Shown: positions 43,091 to 55,100 of the stretch, in pieces | How the letters are laid out: the number at the start of each line of letters is the position of its first letter | Numbering within the stretch: the first letter of the stretch is position 1 | Source of the DNA: Euptelea pleiosperma | Taxonomy: Eukaryota > Streptophyta > Magnoliopsida > Ranunculales > Eupteleaceae | NCBI GenBank assembly: GCA_035048495.1 | Contig: CM068540.1 | Span: 12,322,829 to 12,386,828 of the forward strand | Length of the DNA: 64,000 bases | Reading direction: 5' to 3' | Made by a program: the position numbers and the translations under genes | Notes under the pieces: model-generated | Database searches by the model: none | What the model saw: the letters and a program-made list of their open reading frames with translations, nothing else | What the model was told of the DNA's origin: nothing

Positions 43091-45040
43091 TAGCATATTG
43101 ACAATCCTTGGCAATTATTGCGAAATAAGTGAGCTAAAAAGGGCTTGGCAGAACATGCTAGAAAACTTATTTGCATTACTCAGAAAAATTCCGTTTTGTC
43201 CGATTATTTCAAGGATGCAAGAAATCATTCACAAATTAGAACTAATCAGCAAAATACAACACTTCTACAAATGGACCTTCAAACAAAAGATTACTCAGAC
43301 TCAGTGTGTGTGTGTGTTCAACATCATCCTTATCTGGTAGTAGAGATATTTGGATCTCCTTAAAGAATCTATGCCTCGACCTCAATCCTCACTTGTATAC
43401 CACTCAGAAGTGAATCACTCAGAAATGGTTTTATACTTTTCTCTCAAACTATATGTGTGGAGATGAATATAAAAACTGGCAAACGTCTCACATATATAGT
43501 TCTTGAATGGAGGATATAAGAAGATTTAAGATCTCATGATTGGAATGTCATATCACTTAAGAACGTCGGATCAAACTCTATAATTTCTCTTTTCTCCATT
43601 CTCCACACTTGATGATGGTACAAATCTAGAATCAAATAGGACTTATATAGGTTATATTAAGGCTTAGGATAGGTTCAGAAAAGAAGGATATTCTGATATT
43701 CAAAAATTCTGAGAGGGTATCTCACTATTCTTTGCAATTTTTTCCAAGGGTAATATTTCCTTGATTTTTCTTCTTTCCTTTCTCCAATTTTTGTCTTTTT
43801 GGATATTCTTCAACCTTTTTCAAATTCTTTTTTCTTTCGTTCTTTTTTTCTGATCATGTTTCTTTTCAGGACAAACCATTTGTTTTCTTTTCTTTTCTTG
43901 GTGTAATCATACCAAATACTCTTTGATCCCTCTCAGAAGTAGGTTATCGTATTGAACTCTTTTTGGGATTGGGTTTTTGGTTGATGGGTTTAACAAGAAA
44001 AGGTTTTCATCAAAAGGCTCAAAAATAGTTTCTAATGGTATAGATGTTTAGGGAAGCTAAAAAGTCTGATTGGTTAGAAAGATGGCCTATATTATTTTCT
44101 AGGGTTTGTACTTTCATCTTCGATGTCTCGAATGGATATAGAGAAGATTCTTTCTGTAATAATCCGAATTTGATGTCGTTCTGAGTTCCATGACAAAAGC
44201 AAGGGTTAATGAGATCACTCAATGGAAATATTTGGGAAGTAGAAGAATTGTGAGTCATCTTGTGACTCAGAATAATTTTATTACCCTCAGAAATAATGAA
44301 AAGATCAAAAGCTCACTGGGTTAGGTCTCCACAATTGTTCTTCTTGGATCTCTGGATAATCTAAACTTCGGATAATTCTGACGTTGATATGTGAACATTT
44401 TTGCTGAATCTGAGTTTTCAAAGATTTTTCAATCCACTGTAGTAATGTTTGCTTTCAAACTGAATGAAGAGCTAATAAGTGATTTTTCAAAACAGACATC
44501 CTTTTCAATAAATAGACTTTCCGAAAATTTTGTACTCATCATTGTAAAGGATTTGAAAAGCATTTCGAAAGTACTTAGAAAACTTTGTAAAACACAGGTT
44601 ATCACCCCAAAATACATCTTTTTCTCATTTTTCTCAAATTTTTTTTTTTTTTTTTCAAATTTTTTTTTTTTTCTTTTTTTTTTTTATTTTTTATGAAGAC
44701 ATGAGTTTTGATAAATCCCCACCCCCAACTGAAATACAGCACCGTCCTCGGTGCTCAGACCGGGACAAAAATGTATGTAAACTCTGAATGTGATGCATGT
44801 TAGAGGAAGAGTTATACCAGTATGGCTGATATTTGGTGATACCTGATGGTAGTGAGAGGAATTGTACCTGTATAGCCATAATAATATATGAAATATAAGA
44901 ATTATGCATGTGACTCAATGACTTCTAGGAATACCGGAATTGCCTTTCCGAAAGCACTAAGTTTTATGTCTTCAGCCAGACACAACGGGGGTGAAATTCA
45001 CCCCCAACTAAGTTGGAGCTCAGAGAGACTGACAGAAACA
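43091..45040 (-). mobile_element. 3' non-coding region of unit A (env-like position, no env)
   Basis: About 1.95 kb between the pol stop and the PPT, where many Athila elements carry an env-like ORF. Here the longest minus-strand frame is only 79 codons and shows no signal peptide or membrane pattern. Features: a T-run stretch at 44620-44695 (minus-strand A-runs), PPT-like purine tracts AGTTGGGGGT at 44730-44721 and 45008-44999, a perfect 9-bp-arm inverted repeat GGGGGTGAA/TTCACCCCC at 44987-45005, and a 7-bp-stem hairpin AGCACCG-TCCT-CGGTGCT at 44738-44755. Confidence 0.7.
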
Positions 45041-48000
45041 TCAGTCTTCATATATTGGATCAATAAGATCTATCTCGAAGGTTTGAATAGATGACACGTC
45101 TAATTCTTGAAAAGGTTTGAGACGCTGTCCATTGACCTGGAAGGTTGAATTATCCTTCGGATTCTCAACAGTTATAGCCCCATAGGGCTTGACATCAGTA
45201 ACAACAAATGGGCCTGACCATCGGGATTTTAATTTTCCAGGGAAGATGTGAAGTCTAGAATTATAAAGTAAGACCTTCTGTCCCTGGTGGAAATCCTTCC
45301 TAAGAATGCTCTTGTCATGTATCCATTTCATTTTATCTTTATACTTTTTTGACAAGGCATATGAATCATTTCTCAGTTCATCCAATTCATTGAGTTGTAA
45401 ATTCCTTTCCTCTCCTGCTGCGTCTAAGTCGAAATTAAGTTTTTTGATCGCCCATAGGGCGCGATGCTCAATCTCAACAGGGAGATGACAAGGTTTACCA
45501 TAAACCAACCGGTATGGAGACATATTCAAGGGAGTTTTATAAGCTGTTCGGTAAGCCCATAGAGCATCTGAGAGGCGTGTAGACCAGTCTTTACGAGTTG
45601 TATTGACTGTCTTCTCCAGTATCTGCTTGATTTGCCGATTGGAGACCTCGACCTGACCGTTGGTCTGCGGATGGTAAGCAAGGGCAACCTTATGAGTTAC
45701 ACCGTACTTTTTCATTAACTTTTCAAAAACTCTATTGCAGAAATGGCTACCCCCATCACTTATAATGGCTTTGGGGGCTCCGAATCTTGTGAAAATGTAC
45801 TCTCTCAAAAATCTCACCACAACTTGATGGTCATTGGTTCTTGTAGGAATTGCCTCAATCCACTTAGAGACATAGTCCACAGCTAGGAGGATGAATTGGA
45901 AACCATTGGATATAGGAAAGGGCCCCATGAAATCAATACCCCACATATCGAATATCTCATCGACTTGAATAGGGTTCAAGGGCATCATATTTCTCTGAGA
46001 AATTTTGCCAAGGTTTTGACAATTAGGGCAGGCCTTGCAGTAGATATGTGTTTCTCTAAACAGTGATGGCCAGTAGAATCCACATTGTAGGATTTTCTCA
46101 GCCGTCTTTTTGGAACTAAAGTGACCACCACATGGTTGGTCATGACAAGAGGACAAGATATTCAACTGCTGAGATTCAGGGACACATAGACGAATAATCT
46201 GGTCAGGACAGTATTTATATAAATAAGGCTCGTCCCAAGAGTAATACTTAACTCTTGCCAGGAATTGTTTTTTGTCATGTTTTGACCAATGAGATGGTAT
46301 TTCCTCCGTCACTAGGTAATTGACAATGTCAGCATACCATGGGGTGACGGAGATAGCGAACAATTGTTCGTCAGGAAAAGTCTCGAGAATGGGCTGAGAT
46401 TCAAAATTAGACTCTAAAGTCAGCCTTGACAAGTGATCAGCCACAACATTCTCAGTTCCTTTCTTGTCCCTGATCTCTAGATCGAATTCCTGTAATAGAA
46501 GGATCCATCTTATCAATCTCGGCTTCGTCTCCTTTTTGGACATTAGATATCTTAGAGCCGCATGATCCGTATAAACTATGACTTTAGTGGCCAATAAGTA
46601 TGGTCTGAATTTATCCAGAGCAAAAACAACGGCCAGAAGCTCTTTTTCAGTAGTGGAGTAGTTTAACTGAGCCGAGTTTAAAGTCTTACTCGCATAGTAT
46701 ATCACATGTGGCATTTTGTTGACTCTTTGGCCCAAAACTGCTCCAAGAGCATAGTCGGATGCGTCACACATCACTTCAAAAGGTATGGTCCAATCAGGAG
46801 GGCGGATGATGGGCGTAGAAGTAAGCTCAGATTTAAGACGCTCGAATGCCTTTGCACAGTCAGCATTGAAGTCAAAAGGGCTATCCTTAGCCAGAAGACT
46901 ACATAGGGGTCGAGCTATCTGGGAGAAATCCTTAATGAATCTCCTGTAGAATCCTCCATGTCCAAGAAAAGATCGAATATCACGCACAGATTTAGGAATT
47001 GGTAGGGTCGAGATAATATCAATCTTAGCTTTGTCGACCTCAATACCCTTGTCAGAAATGACATGTCCTAGCACGATTCCTTTCTTTACCATGAAGTGGC
47101 ATTTTTCCCAATTTAGGACAAGTCGCTTATCCTGATATCTTGCGAGTACCAGACTTAGATGTTGGAGACAATCATCGAAAGAGGATCCAAAGACGGAGAA
47201 GTCATCCATGAAAACTTCTAAGAACCGTTCGACCATGTCCAAAAATATACTCATCATACACCTTTGAAAAGTCGCAGGTGCATTGCAGAGGCCAAACGGC
47301 ATGCGACTGTAGGCAAAAGTGCCAAATGGACAGGTGAACGTGGTCTTCTCATGGTCCTCGGGTGCAATGGGAATCTGATTATATCCCGAGTAACCATCTA
47401 GGAAACAATAGTAGGAATGACCTGCTAGACGTTCCAACATCTGATCAATGAATGGTAGAGGGAAATGGTCTTTCCGGGTGTTGGTATTGAGCCGTCTGTA
47501 GTCAATACAGACTCTCCATCCTTTCTTTAAGCGCTGGGTCACCATTTCGCCTTGATCATTTTCTACAACAGTGAATCCCGCCTTCTTAGGTACGACATGG
47601 ATTGGACTCACCCATTTGCTATCAGAGATGGGGTAAATGATACCCGCATCTAGCAATTTTAGAATTTCATCCCGTACTACTTCTTTTAGGACCGGATTTA
47701 ACCTCCTCTGGTGCTCTCTAGACATCTTAGAGTCGTCTTCAAGATAAATGTGATGTTGACACACAGAAGGGTCTATCCCACGAATGTCATCAATGGTCCA
47801 TCCTATGGCTGATTTGTGCTTCTTTAACAACATAATAAGTCTCTCTTTTTGGGACGCAGATAGGGTAGAAGAAATGATGATAGGATAAGTCTCTTCAGGA
47901 CCAAGATAAGCATAAGATAGTTCAGAGGGTAGAGGCTTAAGCTCAAGTTTTTGATCAGTGGAGCTTGATTCTTCCTCCTCTACCGAGATAGAGTTGACAG

Positions 48001-48067
48001 TAGTAGGATCTCTGATCATGGTTAGCAGAGGCTCGTACTCAACAATAGGAGGAGGAGTAGAAATCAT
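45041..48067 (-). CDS. pol: Athila pol, unit A: reverse transcriptase, RNase H, integrase
   Basis: 1008 codons without a stop. RT lies at ~residues 150-345, with [36 protein letters not shown] and the catalytic FMDD (286-289). RNase H is ~430-550, with D435 (CDAS), E476, D501 (TDHAALRYL) and D544 (ADHLSR). The integrase zinc module is H642-x6-H649 ... C680-x2-C683, and the catalytic triad is D712, D771, E807 (DD35E) with [16 protein letters not shown]. The remaining C-terminus has a GPFVV.DV-type chromodomain-less tail. All catalytic residues are present. It is in the same frame as the upstream protease frame, separated by a TGA (48076-48074); the ATG at 48067 follows three codons later. It makes cDNA and inserts it into the host genome if expressed. 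Confidence 0.95.
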   Translation of the reverse strand: MISTPPPIVEYEPLLTMIRDPTTVNSISVEEEESSSTDQKLELKPLPSELSYAYLGPEETYPIIISSTLSASQKERLIMLLKKHKSAIGWTIDDIRGIDPSVCQHHIYLEDDSKMSREHQRRLNPVLKEVVRDEILKLLDAGIIYPISDSKWVSPIHVVPKKAGFTVVENDQGEMVTQRLKKGWRVCIDYRRLNTNTRKDHFPLPFIDQMLERLAGHSYYCFLDGYSGYNQIPIAPEDHEKTTFTCPFGTFAYSRMPFGLCNAPATFQRCMMSIFLDMVERFLEVFMDDFSVFGSSFDDCLQHLSLVLARYQDKRLVLNWEKCHFMVKKGIVLGHVISDKGIEVDKAKIDIISTLPIPKSVRDIRSFLGHGGFYRRFIKDFSQIARPLCSLLAKDSPFDFNADCAKAFERLKSELTSTPIIRPPDWTIPFEVMCDASDYALGAVLGQRVNKMPHVIYYASKTLNSAQLNYSTTEKELLAVVFALDKFRPYLLATKVIVYTDHAALRYLMSKKETKPRLIRWILLLQEFDLEIRDKKGTENVVADHLSRLTLESNFESQPILETFPDEQLFAISVTPWYADIVNYLVTEEIPSHWSKHDKKQFLARVKYYSWDEPYLYKYCPDQIIRLCVPESQQLNILSSCHDQPCGGHFSSKKTAEKILQCGFYWPSLFRETHIYCKACPNCQNLGKISQRNMMPLNPIQVDEIFDMWGIDFMGPFPISNGFQFILLAVDYVSKWIEAIPTRTNDHQVVVRFLREYIFTRFGAPKAIISDGGSHFCNRVFEKLMKKYGVTHKVALAYHPQTNGQVEVSNRQIKQILEKTVNTTRKDWSTRLSDALWAYRTAYKTPLNMSPYRLVYGKPCHLPVEIEHRALWAIKKLNFDLDAAGEERNLQLNELDELRNDSYALSKKYKDKMKWIHDKSILRKDFHQGQKVLLYNSRLHIFPGKLKSRWSGPFVVTDVKPYGAITVENPKDNSTFQVNGQRLKPFQELDVSSIQTFEIDLIDPIYED

Positions 48068-48073
48068 TGTAAC

Positions 48074-49672
48074 TCACTCTTGGATATTATTATCCTCAAA
48101 AATTGCTGACTCCCATTGGAAGTCAGTATCAAAGTGCTCTTGGCACTGTTTCAAGATATCTTCGGTGGAGTCCTGAATTAGACTCTCAACGGCACACATT
48201 TCATCTGTCACATCGCGATCGGCATCCTGTCGCATAAGTCGAAAGATGTTAACCTCAGCCTTTAGGTTGCCGAAGGCAATTGACATATTCCCATCCCTAC
48301 ACCCGATGTGTGCATTCGCAGTAGCAAGGAACGGTCGGCCTAGAATGACCGGGATTCGATTATCCTGACACGGTTCTGTGTCGAGGATGATGAAGTCTAC
48401 AGGGTAGTAAAAGTCAGCTACTTTCACTAGGACATCTTCAATAATTTCCCGTGGAATTTTTATGGACTGGTCGGCCAGCTTCAGAGTGATTTTTGTTGGC
48501 TTCATATCCTTGAGGCCTAACTGCTGGTATACCGAAAACGGTATGAGATTGACACTAGCTCCTAAGTCCAACAAAGCTGTGCAACTAAAGTTATCACCGA
48601 TTTCACACTGCACAGTAGGACTTCCTGGATCCTTATGCTTAATTACACTGTTGCGTTGGATGAACGCTGTAGCTTTTTCTGCCAAAAAGGCATATTTGGG
48701 TACATGCGTACGCCGTTTGACAGTGCATAATTCTTTCAGAAATTTGGCATAGGAATGGATCTGTTTGATAGCAGATAGGAAGGGGATATTAATCTGGACG
48801 TCTTTGAAAACGTCTAAGATCTCTGAAAATTGCTGATCTCTTTTGTCTTGGACAAGCCTGTCCGGGAAGGGAGGCTTAATCCGACAAATAGATTTGTCCT
48901 TCGCCTGATATCTCTTCACTGGGATTGTAGATTTTGGTGCAGGCTTCACAGCATCAGAGGTAGATTTTGAAATGTGTTCCTCTGTGCTAGGTTTAGGAAT
49001 AGGAGCGGGAGATAGCTCTGACGGTTCTTTTACTCCCATATCCACAGTCTTTCCAAATCGGAGTGTGGTAACAGCTTGTACCTCTCCTTGGTAGTTTGGA
49101 TTCTGTGACTGGGAACCGACCTCATAAACTGCGCCCTTGACATTCCCTTTAGGATTTGCAATAGGTTGGCTAGGGAAGATGCCTTTGGCTTTCTCAGCTT
49201 CTAAATTCCCGAGACGCTGCTCTAGGCGCTGCATGGACTGGGTTTGCTGCACAATAAATTGTGATAAGAGGTCTTCTAGACCGGGTTTAGGGGCAGCTTG
49301 AGCAACCAGTTCACGATTTGAGCTCATAGGGGCAGAATAATTGTAGGATTGAGGTGCAGTTTGACTTAACTGCAGATTCTGGGGATTCTGATTAGGTGCA
49401 TGTTGGCCAGAGTATTGTCCTTGCTGGAATGATCGATTCTGATTAGACGGGTATTGACTCGTCTGGTTTTGACTCTGTTGGTACTGTCCCTGTTGGTATT
49501 GCCTGTTGGGTTGATTAAACCCAGGAAGATATGTGCTCTGCGCAGGTCTTTGCTGTGGAGCAGACTGCTGCCTCCAGGAGAAGTTAGGATGATTTCTCGT
49601 ATCAGGATGGTATGTTTGGCTATACGAATTCTGGGTAGGTGGTTTAAAGGTATTAAACGCACAAACTTCTTC
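48074..49672 (-). CDS. Athila gag C-terminal linker and aspartic protease, unit A
   Basis: Open frame of 532 codons between the TAA that ends gag (49675-49673) and a TGA (48076-48074). It is in the same frame as both gag and pol. The first ~115 codons are a Q/N/P/Y-rich low-complexity linker (FQQGQYSGQ-type). From the ATG at 49327, a short coiled-coil-like stretch (MQRLEQRLGNLEAEK) is followed by a basic linker. Then comes the retroviral-type protease with DLGAS at residues 254-258 of the ATG-started part, and ILGRPFLATANAHI near its end. DLGAS is the usual Athila form of the D-[ST]-G-[AS] active site. Without read-through of the gag TAA this protein would not be made as a gag fusion. Confidence 0.88.
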   Translation of the reverse strand, partial: EEVCAFNTFKPPTQNSYSQTYHPDTRNHPNFSWRQQSAPQQRPAQSTYLPGFNQPNRQYQQGQYQQSQNQTSQYPSNQNRSFQQGQYSGQHAPNQNPQNLQLSQTAPQSYNYSAPMSSNRELVAQAAPKPGLEDLLSQFIVQQTQSMQRLEQRLGNLEAEKAKGIFPSQPIANPKGNVKGAVYEVGSQSQNPNYQGEVQAVTTLRFGKTVDMGVKEPSELSPAPIPKPSTEEHISKSTSDAVKPAPKSTIPVKRYQAKDKSICRIKPPFPDRLVQDKRDQQFSEILDVFKDVQINIPFLSAIKQIHSYAKFLKELCTVKRRTHVPKYAFLAEKATAFIQRNSVIKHKDPGSPTVQCEIGDNFSCTALLDLGASVNLIPFSVYQQLGLKDMKPTKITLKLADQSIKIPREIIEDVLVKVADFYYPVDFIILDTEPCQDNRIPVILGRPFLATANAHIGCRDGNMSIAFGNLKAEVNIFRLMRQDADRDVTDEMCAVESLIQDSTEDILKQCQEHFDTDFQWESAIFEDNNIQE

Positions 49673-50806
49673 TTAGAGTGGAGGGGCACATCCGTCATTT
49701 AAAGGACAATTTTCAGTAGAGTGGGAGGGCTGTAAACAGATATTACAGGGTTCCATTAGGTTCTCTTGACCTATATTCATGACTGGGGCAGAATGGTGAA
49801 CAGGCTTGTGTACAGACACAGTCAGGGCAGAGACTGACTTGGTCAACTCTTGAATGAGGGATTTGAGTTCAGGATCAACCTTTGCTTCATTTCCCATATT
49901 AGTTTTCAGGACCGGAGTATTTCGACTGAAGTCATTGTCAATCGTCCAAAGCTGGAAATTTTCACTTAATTCTCCCAGAAATTTGTACGCTTCAGTAGGA
50001 GTATTATGCATGAATTTTCCTTGGCACATTGACTCAACCATAGTGCGGGACTCATCAGTAAGTCCCTTGTAGAAAATGTGAACCAGACTGCCTTTGTCGA
50101 TACTGTGATGTGGACACTTGGTCAGATGATCCTGGAATCGTTCCCAAGCTTCATAAAATTTCTCATTGGACTTTTGTCGGAAGTCCTGTATGAGTTGTTT
50201 CATTTGATTAGTACGAGTCATGGGGTAAAATTTGGACATAAATTTTCCTACAAGTTCTTTCCAATTTGTGATAGAATCTGCAGGAAGAGAGTAAAGCCAG
50301 TCCGAGGCTCTATCCTTTAGAGAGAAAGGAAAAACTCTCAGTCTAACATTGTCATCATCAAGATTCTGATTTCTAAAGAGCAGGATGACATGTTGAAATT
50401 CCCTGATATGGGAATAGGGGTCTTCTCTGGGGAGACCTCTAAAAGTTGGCAGCATTTGAATAGTTTGCGGCCTGATCTCGAATTGTACCGCCGCAGTAGG
50501 TGGAAGAACAATGCATGATGGCGGGTTGGCCGAGATCGGCGCATACGTCTCGATGAGGGGACGTTCGTCTGCCATGACGAAAAAGGTATTTTCTCTGGAA
50601 GAGGGGGGAGGAAAGGGGGAAGGGTGATGAATAGTGGAAGACTCCACTGTAAGAGAATGATTCTCAGATCGAATCAATCTACGATTGGATCTAGTCCAAG
50701 CGGGCATGTGCTGAAAGAGCAAGCCTCTAGAGTCGGCAAGAGGTGTATGAAACCGAATGAGCCTAGATGATGCACACAGAGCAACAGATATTCTTAACCT
50801 AAACAA
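49673..50806 (-). CDS. gag: Athila gag, unit A, ending at a premature-looking TAA
   Basis: Frame of 377 codons. The better start is the ATG at 50575 (MADERPLIETYAP), because the diverged copy at 19004 starts there too and the upstream 77 codons are not conserved as protein. The capsid-like gag core includes EDPYSHIREFQHVILLF, RASDWLYSLPADSITNWKEL and KFMSKFYP. The zinc knuckle is CNICLQPSHSTENC (C-x2-C-x4-H-x4-C) near the end. The frame stops 11 residues after the knuckle at TAA (49675-49673), where the 18-kb relative has CAA. This supports a C-to-T nonsense mutation. Gag packages element RNA into virus-like particles in the cytoplasm. Confidence 0.9.
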   Translation of the reverse strand: MFRLRISVALCASSRLIRFHTPLADSRGLLFQHMPAWTRSNRRLIRSENHSLTVESSTIHHPSPFPPPSSRENTFFVMADERPLIETYAPISANPPSCIVLPPTAAVQFEIRPQTIQMLPTFRGLPREDPYSHIREFQHVILLFRNQNLDDDNVRLRVFPFSLKDRASDWLYSLPADSITNWKELVGKFMSKFYPMTRTNQMKQLIQDFRQKSNEKFYEAWERFQDHLTKCPHHSIDKGSLVHIFYKGLTDESRTMVESMCQGKFMHNTPTEAYKFLGELSENFQLWTIDNDFSRNTPVLKTNMGNEAKVDPELKSLIQELTKSVSALTVSVHKPVHHSAPVMNIGQENLMEPCNICLQPSHSTENCPLNDGCAPPL

Positions 50807-52114
50807 TCAGGATAGTATTATGAATTATCTTGTTAGTGTAGGGATAGTGTAGATTATGACAGTGAGCGGACCACTGGTTTATCTTCAAATACCCGCCGGA
50901 CTAACTTTTCACTCTGTAGGTTCTCACCAGGATACACTCTTCAAAGCAAATCCGCTAGTACTAACTCAAGTTGACTGCAAGATAATCCGAAGCCTAGACA
51001 GACGTGCGGCACATCGGCTGACTTAAGTACGCCCCAGACTAACCGGATTTGTCAAGCGCGAAGATGAGTTTTCCCAGAAGAGGAGCTAGGGTTGGTTCGT
51101 GTTCCTAATCCGACACTAGCTAATCCGACAGACAATCAAGGAGGCCACTTACGAGCTCGGTATACTTGAGTAGTAGGGACCTATGGGTGTGTTAGATAAC
51201 AGGGACCCGCACTCATGGACTTAATCGACTTGATCTTTGAAGGGGTCGCTTTATGTGGAGTTTTCCTCGAACACCGATCTAAGTGGGCTCTATTCTTGAT
51301 TGATTTTAATTCTTGGCTGTAGTTGCACAAAAGCTGGAATGACGAGGTGAGTGATGAAATCCCACCAGTTTCAAGTTAGAGCTGGGTTTGCTCTTTAATG
51401 TATTTTATTACGGCCAAACCAAGCAGTTCCGATAATTTTTGCAAAAGCAAATAGACAATCGGCACAGTATTTTGCACAATGAGCAAGATCGCACTCAAGG
51501 CGAGGTATAGAAACTTACCTACCCGTTGGTTATGCACGGGGTCTCCTCCGTGAGATAGGGAGGGGTATCCAAATGGGCTTGGGCCCGACTCCACTTCTTT
51601 GAGCTTTCGCTCCCTACTCACTTGGTAAACGCAATCCGCAATCACGTTAGTCCACAATGGTCTATGGTTGTAATTGGAAGGTATACCGCCTTTGGGGTTT
51701 CAAGAAACACACAATGATTTAGGGCAGGTATTGTGAATTAGTTCCAATTAGGGTTTGAAATTCAACTTTAGCTATTCCCGAATTAGGGTTCGGAAATATC
51801 TACTTTTGAATTACCCGGAGTTGGAAATCTTCCAATTTGAATCAAATAACCAATGGTGATCTAACTAGAAATGGCAGAATTGAAATTTGACCCTAATATT
51901 TTTGGTATTTTTAATTAGTTAATTATCTAGCAGTTATTCTAAAAGCAGAGAAAATAAAGTCCTAAGTTATTACAACTTTGCACTCGGCCGTCCGAGGCAT
52001 TAAAATAATAAGTGGAAAATGTGAAAAATAAAGTGGAAAGTTTTCGATTTGGATCGGATCTTCAATATTAAGCAGCTTTTCGAATTCCTGTTCGTCTTTT
52101 TGCAATCCCGTCAA
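50807..52114 (-). mobile_element. Long untranslated leader of unit A
   Basis: About 1.3 kb between the PBS and the gag frame (1.5 kb to the preferred ATG), without meaningful ORF. Long leaders that may hold packaging and dimerisation signals are usual in Athila elements. It is conserved in block order with 19005-20880. Confidence 0.75.
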
Positions 52115-52133
52115 CCGAGCGGCAGCGGCGCCA
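52115..52133 (-). other. Primer-binding site of unit A
   Basis: The minus strand reads TGGCGCCGCTGCCGCTCGG, two bases after the LTR end. TGGCGCC-G-TGCCG matches the tRNA-Asp-type PBS known for Athila elements, with one mismatch in the first 13. Confidence 0.75.
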
Positions 52134-52135
52134 TT

Positions 52136-55100
52136 TGAAATTAGGGTTTTTCCGCGTCGTTGGTTACGGAAACCCTAAAGTTCAACAATATTTGTAATTT
52201 CTCCGAATTGGTTCACTTAATCTGCAAAAATGCAGACTTGCACAGTGGCTCGTGTCGGATATCGTCCGCACTCGGGGTTAGGGCAAAATAAAGAACAATA
52301 ATAACAGAAAATGCTGAGAATTTATGGAAGAGGTGCGAATGGTGGTTTGATCAATTTTAAAACATAATTTGGAGATCAAGGTTATCTGACTAATTTATGC
52401 AAAATCTGACAAATCAAATGACAAAATTTTGAAATAAATTTAACAAACTTTATTAATCACGAATCAAAAATAATTTGCATTAAACACTGAAATCAAATTT
52501 ATTCTAGAAAGCAACAATTAAAGAGAGAAAAAAGTAGAGAGAGAAAATAAATAGGTAGAGAGAGAAAGTGAGATTTAGAGAGAGAAATCTAGAGAAAGAA
52601 AAGAAGGAAAAGAATTAAAGAGAGGAGAATGTTTACCTTGACACTTACCACGAGATGGATGGGCTCAAGGAGATAAACATGGTGGTAAAAGGAGAACCCA
52701 CCTGGTGTTGCACTCTACTTATCATGTTGGGACCCTTGGAGGAGACGCAAACAAGTGGAGTAGAAAAGGTGAGAATGCACTGGTGTGCACTTCTAGATGT
52801 GAAAAGCAGGTTGCTGGTTCTCTATGGAGGAGCATCTACCAACATCAAAGAAAGGAGTATGATAGACCAGCACGTGGAGGCTGCAACTCAATGTTGGAGG
52901 CTTAACAGTCTAGTGTCTAGAGGAAAGGATCCTCTATGGATTGGCGTACTAGCAGCAATATGTGAGCCTTCATCAGAGTTGAGCTTGGAAATCAGTTGAA
53001 CCATAGGAGAGTTGCAGTCCGGCTGGAGTGAAATGAGGATGTGCAAGGGAGATGGCAGCACGGGTTGCAAACATGCACGCCTTTTGGTGTGACTAGGAGA
53101 GCTGTGGAGGAGGAATGGCCAATGGAATCTGCTGGAAACGTGGTCAACAAAACACGGTTGTGTGCTGTGGGGAAGATGGTGGTGCTGGAAAAAGACACAA
53201 CGTCCAAGAGAGGACTGTGTAGAGGTCAGTTGCTGGTCCAAGTGAAGAAGGAGAGGCAGCTAGGAAAGAGGAGAGTAGCAGCAAGTGAGAAAACGGTCAC
53301 GCTTGGAGTTGCTGTGCGTGAAAGGAAGGATCACGGGCAGCAATGGTGGTGTGTGCTAGGGTAGGAGAAAGGTTGACTGGAAGAGCACCGGTTTTGGGTT
53401 GCTTGGTGGTGCAGACGTGCACACCAGCAACAGTGAGAGAACGATGTTGATGTCGTGCAAAGGTCAAACGACCTCCACGTTGTGTGGCTGTAGAAAAGAC
53501 GATTCCAGGGCTCCTTCCACGTTGCAGGTACAGGCTGTTGGTTGTGATGAAGATGGAGATGCACCAGCGTAAAAGGAAGTTGTCGGGTTGTTGAAAGGAG
53601 GATCAGCACCGTCGATGAACCGGCAAGGAGTTGCAGGTTTCCGTTGAGGAACTCTTAGGATGTAGGAGATCCCGAAAGGAGAAGGTGAAACCGTTAGGTA
53701 TCTCCTCTCCTCTTTGTCTTGCAGGCGGTGAAGCTAATGGTGGTTGCTTGTATGCCCGGAAGATCGCCGGAGTTGCAGGTTTGCAACTACGGGAATAAGT
53801 AAAAAGGAAGAAGAAAAAGAAGAATAAGGAAGGAAAGAAAAGATGGAAGGGAAGGCAGCAATCTCACAAACTTTGTGGTTGCTGTGGTGGAGCAAAACGA
53901 CGATGAAAGTGCTGGTTTCCGGCGAGCTTCTCGCCGGAATCAATGGAGAAGAAGAGGGCTGTGCTTGGTGATCAAGAAGAAGAATGAAAGAAGAAGAAGA
54001 AGAAGAAGAAGAAGAAGAAGGTGATCAAGAGGAGAAGGTCCACTATTGAAGAACGACTGTGGTGATGCCGGAAGGAAGATTGCTCTCCGTTGTGATGGTG
54101 GAGATCTCGGTTGCTTAAGAGGAGATATATGATACGTGGTTAAGAGAAGAAAGGGTGAGAGAAAAGTGAAGGGGGAGGGAACCAAAGAAACCCAAGGTTT
54201 CTCTCTCTTTTATAGGAGTAGTTTGTTGTGGGAGAGAGAAACGTGGGAATGAAGTTGGGGATTGATGAGAAGTGGTCAAAGTTGACCACTTCTCCCATTG
54301 GCTTGAATGTGGGCTTGTGAGAGCCCATGGGTTTATGTTGGCCACTTGCTTTGATTGGGTCATTACAAGGATAATTGGCCCGTGGGCCTTGTGACCATGT
54401 GTCAATGGGTATGGGTATGGGCATGGGCTCAAGGATAAGCGGGCTAATGGGCCGGATAGATATGGGCCTCTTGCGAGGCCATGGGTTAGGGTGCGTTTGG
54501 CCGCTAGAGGAGAAAAAATGGTAAATGAGCCCAAAACACCATGGGCTCTAGGACGGGTTACAAGGCCGTGGGCTTCCAATTTGCTTGTGGGTCACTTGGC
54601 CATGGGGGCTGTTAGATGATGAAACTATGATAATTGGATGAGATGAGGTGGCAGTTTGACTCGGTCCACAATTGGCGGACCGTAGGATCTGGAAAGATTC
54701 AACGGTCAGATGAATGATCTAACGGTCGAATTGAAGATCTAACGATAGAAGAACTATGAGAGATGGAATAAAGCTAAAGGAGAGAAGATCTGAGGTTAGA
54801 TGATGGAGATCAGAGGGTTAGGACGATCGATCTAAGGATCGGATGGTGAGATATAGGCAATTCGATCATGGAGAGGGGGATCGGATGGTAGATCTGGGGA
54901 TCTAATGGTAGGATGAGATGATCTACAGGTTAGATATTAGAGTCTAGAGAGATGGAGAGAGAATTAGGAGAGAGGAGAGAGAAAATAATACAAAATAATG
55001 GCAAAAGAGCTGGCGGAGGGTCATGAACCCTGATCTTCAATGTAATCTTCCGTCGGCTTTACCAATTACGTAAGCCGTCATTTTATGTCAGTTGGTGCGG

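Noticed and set aside
44391..44696. 101-codon plus-strand ORF ending in a poly-Phe run
   Set aside because: The Phe run is a translated T-tract, on the strand opposite to the element.
43091..45040. env-like gene in the Athila element
   Set aside because: No frame above 80 codons on the element strand, no signal peptide or transmembrane pattern; T-rich spacer only.
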